Below, piece by piece: positions 58,746-64,000 of a stretch of DNA of 64,000 nucleotides. The notes under the pieces were generated by a model, which saw only the letters and a list, made by a program, of their open reading frames with translations, was not told where the DNA came from and did no database searches. The translations under genes and the position numbers were made by a program. This stretch comes from Moringa oleifera (Eukaryota; Streptophyta; Magnoliopsida; Brassicales; Moringaceae), in assembly GCA_021397835.1 (NCBI GenBank), contig JAJFZO010000191.1, positions 8,256,001 through 8,320,000 of the forward strand. Direction: 5' to 3'. The first letter of the stretch is position 1. Each line of letters opens with the position of its first letter.

Positions 58746-59520
58746 CTTTAATGGCTCATATCTATAATTTTTTTTTTTTAAGAATCGATTTATTAGAACT
58801 TTTGTAACATAGGAATATGACATAACCTCTACCAATTTGTGGTGTGATACAGCTAAGCGTTGAGCCTAAGGGTGGGTCTTACACTCATGAACACAATAAT
58901 ATCACTGCTTACTAACATTCAATATTGATAAGTCCCACCAATTTCAAATTCAGTTTTTATTTCCAAAAGTTTTATGAAGGTCAATAAAATGATTGAAATA
59001 CTTATCCCTAACAAACTAAAGTAAAGGAACAAACTGAGTATGAGCAAACCCATAAATGGAAGCTTCGCAATCTTCTTTATTAAAGCAAAAATATCAATGA
59101 TTCTTGTCAATGACAGATGGTGAACAATGAACTTTCATTTTCTTCCTTTTCCTCATCGTAATGGTTTATTGTAGTCTCTTTAACATTAGTAGCCATTGCC
59201 AAATCATATCTTCCTCTTTTTTCCTCCTAATCATCTTCGAAATCCATGTCATTTTCTTCCTCTCTTCCTCATCTTTTTCATCATATTCACTACTACTTCC
59301 ATCATCGGGATCTTCCCAAAATACCTCATGGGTTTGCAAGGGCGATATTCTATCTTCCTTCCTGGTGATGAACAAGCCTAATTTTCCTCTTTTTTTACCA
59401 TCCAAAACTTTGCAAATATCATTGTCAAAACTTACAGGTGAAGTAAGAATTGTAACATTGGCCATGGATCGAGTAAGATAACAATTTGAGGAGAAAGCTA
59501 GTCCAAGCTGCAAGGCCATT
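58746..59520 (-). other. Stretch with a 117-codon acidic/basic open frame, not recognised
   Basis: The - strand frame 59,519-59,166 reads MALQLGLAFSSNCYLTRSMA at its start and later a highly charged run (SSSEYDEKDEEERKKM, residues about 75-90). The sequence overlaps a + strand frame of similar length (59,161-59,481) that is Ser/Phe-rich, the usual mirror of a charged - strand reading. It lies upstream of the integrase fragment on the same strand and might be retroelement-derived. I know no matching family. Confidence 0.25.
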
Positions 59521-62500
59521 ATTTACCAACTCTCAAACTTTGAAGCCACTAAGAGTATGCCTTAGTAAGTGTTGATATCAGTAGGATAGCTAACAATGAA
59601 GATAGGCTTTTATTAAGATTGTTCGTGGTGCTACTTGGGTTTAAAAAGTCAAAATGGATTGATCTTAAGAATCTTAACGGGCACTATCTGTCGCTTAAAT
59701 CTTCCTTCTTTCTTATATTTGCATATATGTATTTATAAATTTAAATCAATGTGAATACAAAATAAAAAATAAAAAAAATTATATTGGCCTAATGCGATCA
59801 AGGCCCAAGAAGGCCCAATGATTAGCGACTATTCTTATAAAAGATAGCACATTAGTTATTGCCACCTAATGGGCAAAGAAGGTGTCAAAAAGCTAGGTGT
59901 CGACTCCTTAGGACTAGAACCTTACATACCTAAAAAATAGGGTTGATGTCAATGGCTTGAAGACCAACAAACTCATCCTACATAAGGACAAGGTGGAGCC
60001 ACACCTCCCAAAGTCAAAGCGGGACAACTAGGCCAAAATGATAGGTATACCTTTAATTCAATCAATGAGTGAGTCCACCAAATAAGGTTTAAAAGAAAAA
60101 CCACTCATTTACTAGCCAAAACTCTATCCACTTGTAGGGCGTTGAAAGGTACCTTAGTCACATAATGGCACCTTTCTAACAATACTTTTATCTTGCAAAT
60201 TCCTACATTGCACATACCACTTAGATATTTTCATCAACGTGTTACAATTAAAACACACTACTTTCAAGAAGCAGTACTAGCATTTATTTTTCTTTTCTTT
60301 TTATCTATAGGTTTGTTAAACTATTTTCTAATTTTCTTATAAGTAATAGAAAAAAAATCTATTTTTCCCTAGTAAAAAGTATAGTTTATAAATTCTGAAA
60401 AAAAATGGATTAGGTTTATATTATTTTAAATGATGTTTGATGTAAAATCGTTTAATGTTTGAATTTATTTAAATCTGATAAAAACTTTTGGAATTTAGGT
60501 TTGTAATTTTTACATTTTCATGTTGTAATCTTCTCAACCTTTATATCACATTTTTTTTAAAAAAAAAATTTGTCTATTTAATTTTGTTTACTTTTAAATT
60601 TTTAACAAATTAAAAATAATAAATTATAATATAAATTTTTTTGATAAACAAATTATTTTAAAAAAGATATTATATTTTAAATATATATCATAAAAAATAA
60701 TACTAATAGATTAATTTGATAGCATGATTACCAAAAATTATAACTTAAATATGTAACATAGTATTAAAATTTATAATAACATCATAATAAATACAATAAA
60801 TATAAATTTTACTTTATATTATAATAAATAATATTTAAATTTTTTGTTAATTAATATTTAATATGATAAAACAATACCATGCAGTTGCATAGATATGCAA
60901 ATTATTTATAAAACTTATCAAATGTGCAACCTGTCTCCTTATTGTATCTTTGCTATGAATTATTCGGTATGTGATATATGAAATTGTATAATTTCTTTTC
61001 AAGTACAAAAATTAAAAAGTAAGAAAGTTTTATTTTCTTTTTTTCTAATTTATTGAATTATTTATTTTTATTAATTCATTATTTTTGTTTTATTAATTAG
61101 TTGAAATAATTTTTATTGTATAATTTAAAATTCTTTTAAAACTTTAAAAAATTTTGTTAATTAATAAAAATACAAAATATAAATTTTAATATGCCCAAAT
61201 ATGAATTTATTAAACTTAAAAAAAATAATTTCAAACCCAAGAATATATATTTAAATCACAAATTTGTGCATATCAATTCACCTCAAAGGCCCACGTGAAA
61301 GTAAAGGATGACCCTTGTACTTAAAAGGCCTTTCATTACAATGACAACTTACCGTTTGCTAGCATATTAAGGTAACAAGACCAAGAACATATAAGGACAC
61401 ACTAGCCAGTAAGATGTCCTAAAATTGAAAGAGGCCTCAAAGCAACCAAATCATCTTAGTGGCTAGATTTGGTGGTGTTTGAGAGGTGGAGTCATCCTCA
61501 ACTTCATATCACCTAAAAAGACAAAAAGATGAAATCAAATATATATATTTTATATAAAAATATCTTGAAATAAATTTAATTATTATTCAAGATTTTCATC
61601 TAATGTTTTAGTTGGAGTTTGACTTCCTCCATGCGCTTCCTTTCACTCAAGTTGTGTAAAATTTCAAAACACGATACTAATAAAAGCAAAACCAATAGGA
61701 AATCTATATTCACTACTTAAGTTATATACTCCTAACATTGAAAATATTGTTTAATAAATATATCAAAATAATTGTCTTGCAATTTCGTAATTACATTAAA
61801 CATAAATTCAAAAATTAAATAAATTTTATTTACAAGATAATTGTTTTTTAAAACGATAAAAAAACAAAAAAGCCTTTTTTCTTGAGTTTTCAATAAGAAA
61901 ATTTTTTCATTCTACCTAATTTAATTCAATGATAATATATATTGAATTATATAAAGTATAATTTAGTGCAATGTATAGTCATTTGATGAATATTAAAATA
62001 ATTATATTATATTAATTTTAATGACGTTAAGCATAATCCAACATATCACAACAAAAATAAATTTTTAATGATGCTAAATAAATGATAATTTTTAACATTT
62101 ATAATATAATATATTACAACCGTCATCTTTTTATCAATTTTTTAAATTAAATGGTTAAGAAAATTTTTTATTAACAATTTTTTTAAATCATTTAAAATAG
62201 AACTTATTTTATTGTAATGACATGTTTAAAATTATAAATAAAAATATTAAAAATAAGTTTATAATAATTAAAATTTTAAAATAAATAACATTTATAAATC
62301 AAAATAAATACTAATAAATTAAAACTTATGAAGATAAATTTCTCTAAAATTTTATGTAAAATACTTTAAAAAAAATAAAATTTTTACATCACACGTATTT
62401 GTATGAATTTTAACCTGCTACGATTCAATTAAATCTTGAATCTTTTAAAAAGTAATGTAAATCATTAAATTTTTTGTAGTAATACAATAAATGATAATTT

Positions 62501-63360
62501 GTTTAATTTTTAATATTTAAACATATTTTTTAAAAATTATAAAAAATATTTTTAATTTTTAATTAATAAACAAAAATATTTTTCAAACTTAAAATTAACT
62601 ATAAAAAGTTATTTAATAATTTAAAAAAATTCAAATGTACAATTTAATAAAAAATTAAGAAAGAATATTGAAAAATTAATTTATAACAGTTATAATTTTT
62701 AAATAAATTATTATTATAAAATAATTTATTTTATCAAATTTAATTAATATATACAAAGCAAAAAAATCTTAATAAGTATGAAATTACAAAACTGACCTCT
62801 CAAATACCCCGAAAGGAGAAAAAGAATGTTTCACATTACACGTAATTGCATAAATTTTGTGCTGCCGCCGACGACACTTTGGGAGTGACTTGTGAAGTAA
62901 TTTTAGCAGAAAACCAAGGGTAAAAACGCCATTCTGGATTTAATGCAGTGGTTCTCCTTGCACGTTTTAGTGATTCCTAGATCCAAACCCGCAAAGCAAC
63001 TGACACATAGTATGAACTTACCAAGCTAGCCAAAGCTACACTAGAAACTGAAATTAAAACCACAATTTTCTGTTATTTTCGTTTTTAAATAACTTTATTT
63101 CTTCTGATATTAAAAAAAAAAGAAAAAACCAAAAAGCTAGCAGAACGAAGAAAGCCGATGGCAGCATCATTGGAAGGCGTAGGCCAAGTGTTGGGCAGTT
63201 AATTAACTCATGGTTAATTAACGCAACCCATGATTTGACCCGAGGTTAATTCCTCATTTCGGTGGCTAACCTTTTCAGCACCCAGAATGTATGCATGCCT
63301 CTGTCTTCTGTTGTATTATTATAGTGGAGGACTGCATTCACTGAACTGAGCTGTTTGTTT
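59521..63360. other. AT-rich intergenic stretch, nothing recognised
   Basis: Extremely AT-rich at 60,300-61,260 and 61,520-62,790. Less AT-rich segments at 59,770-60,240 and 61,280-61,510 have the look of repeat DNA (AAGGCCCA, GGGACAACTAGGCC) but match nothing I know. From about 62,850 the composition becomes more balanced and could be a promoter region for the locus at the window end. Confidence 0.45.
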
Positions 63361-63369
63361 TGTTTGGGG

Positions 63370-63790
63370 ACCAAGAAAGTGGAGATGAAAGTGAAAATGA
63401 AAACGTCCCCTATTGCTTCCTGCTCTTCCTTTTCTTCTTCCTTTTCCTGTATTAGGCTCTGATTCTTCTCCTCATCAACAACAACAGCGACGACCAGACA
63501 AACCCAAGACCAAAAAGGCTAAAACAGATAAGAATTACTCCGACAAATGCCAGAATGCGAATGCCACGAGGCCAACGCCGGCCGACGAAGCTCCCTTCAT
63601 AGAGGAGAAGAGTCCCAGGTTCCCCTTCCTCTCTCTTTCGCTTTTCCATTTCCATCCCTTACACAAAGAGATGTATGCAATTGTGTGTGATTGGTTTTCT
63701 GGGTATTGATTAATTTGCATATGCGATCAAACAGGCGCAGATGGACAGAGAGATTCGAAGCTCGCTTGTGGGACAAGAGTTCATAGAATA
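63370..63790 (+). other. Possible 5' end of a gene running off the window
   Basis: After a long AT-rich stretch the DNA turns GC-richer. A 98-codon + strand frame (63,413-63,709) reads SSPHQQQQRRPDKPKTKKAK and ends in CDWFSGY; its hydrophobic start MLPALPFLLPFPVLGS could be read as a signal sequence, or the whole could be a 5' leader. An AG-GTTCCC donor-like site lies near 63,619. A pyrimidine-rich CTTCCTCTCTCTTTC run follows. No family is recognised and the continuation is outside the window. Confidence 0.25.
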
Positions 63791-64000
63791 GCATTCAGAA
63801 CAAGAAAGGAAAACAAAGTAATTCTATCAGTTTTCCCTTTCAAGAGAAAATCAAACAGGATCTAAGATTGTTTATGCATGTTTTATTTTCATTTGAATCA
63901 AAAAACCATACATGTTTTATGCAAGTTTTCAAAAAATGACCGTTGGTAGCTTATTTAAACAATAAAATTTTTGTGTTTCACACTTCCTTTCTCCTCCCTT

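Overview
The window is nuclear DNA of a eudicot plant. The intact genes have plant-type introns (GT-AG, many AT-rich), the retroelements are plant Ty1-copia, Ty3-gypsy, CACTA and L1 families, and the host genes are plant families: a LRK10L-type receptor kinase, an NDT2-type NAD carrier, and fragments of TIC110 and of eukaryote-type acetyl-CoA carboxylase. I cannot name the species. Most of the window is decayed repeat sequence. Three loci look like functional genes: the receptor kinase (20,084-24,312, +), a small uncharacterised plant protein (38,421-38,912, +) and the NAD carrier (39,836-44,451, -, nine exons).

Region 1 (1-17 kb) is a graveyard of host gene fragments. In order, all on the + strand and all with their introns, I can read pieces of 3-hydroxyisobutyrate dehydrogenase, a plant SMN-like protein, TIC110, a DAA-type AAA ATPase and acetyl-CoA carboxylase. 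The first two occur twice, because about 4.4 kb at the left edge (1-4,380) is duplicated at 7,690-10,129 plus 15,620-16,010. The second copy is split by about 5.5 kb that carries the TIC110, AAA and carboxylase fragments. This looks like serial gene-fragment capture of the Helitron or Pack-type kind, but I could not find convincing element ends. A dead L1 reverse transcriptase abuts the right end (16,020-17,050).

Region 2 (17-25 kb) holds the receptor kinase gene with a (CT)19 tract in its leader and a 2.1 kb first intron. Region 3 (24.7-36.4 kb) is a transposon nest. A Ty1-copia element on the - strand (3' LTR 24,757-25,018; pol to about 28.7 kb) has lost its 5' end where a CACTA (En/Spm) element begins. 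That CACTA carries TNP2, DUF4218, DUF4216 and Transposase_24-like pieces on the + strand and is itself split by a 4,458-bp non-autonomous CACTA-like element (31,199-35,656). The inner element has matching CACTAC ends, subterminal repeats, a 1.4 kb GC-rich array of palindromes and an AT-rich tandem array of about 140 bp period. It is the most unusual structure in the window.

Region 4 (36.4-45.3 kb) contains the small protein gene and the NAD carrier, facing each other 3' to 3' with about 0.9 kb between them. A 222-codon open frame of unknown meaning lies just upstream of the carrier.

Region 5 (45.3-64 kb) is AT-rich and mostly decayed Ty3-gypsy material: a 34-bp minisatellite (51.1-51.3 kb), a gag-like fragment on + (54.1-55.8 kb), and a gypsy integrase end on - (58.0-58.7 kb) followed by tandem repeats like those known from the 3' untranslated regions of Tat/Ogre elements. 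The last 600 bases may be the 5' end of another gene.
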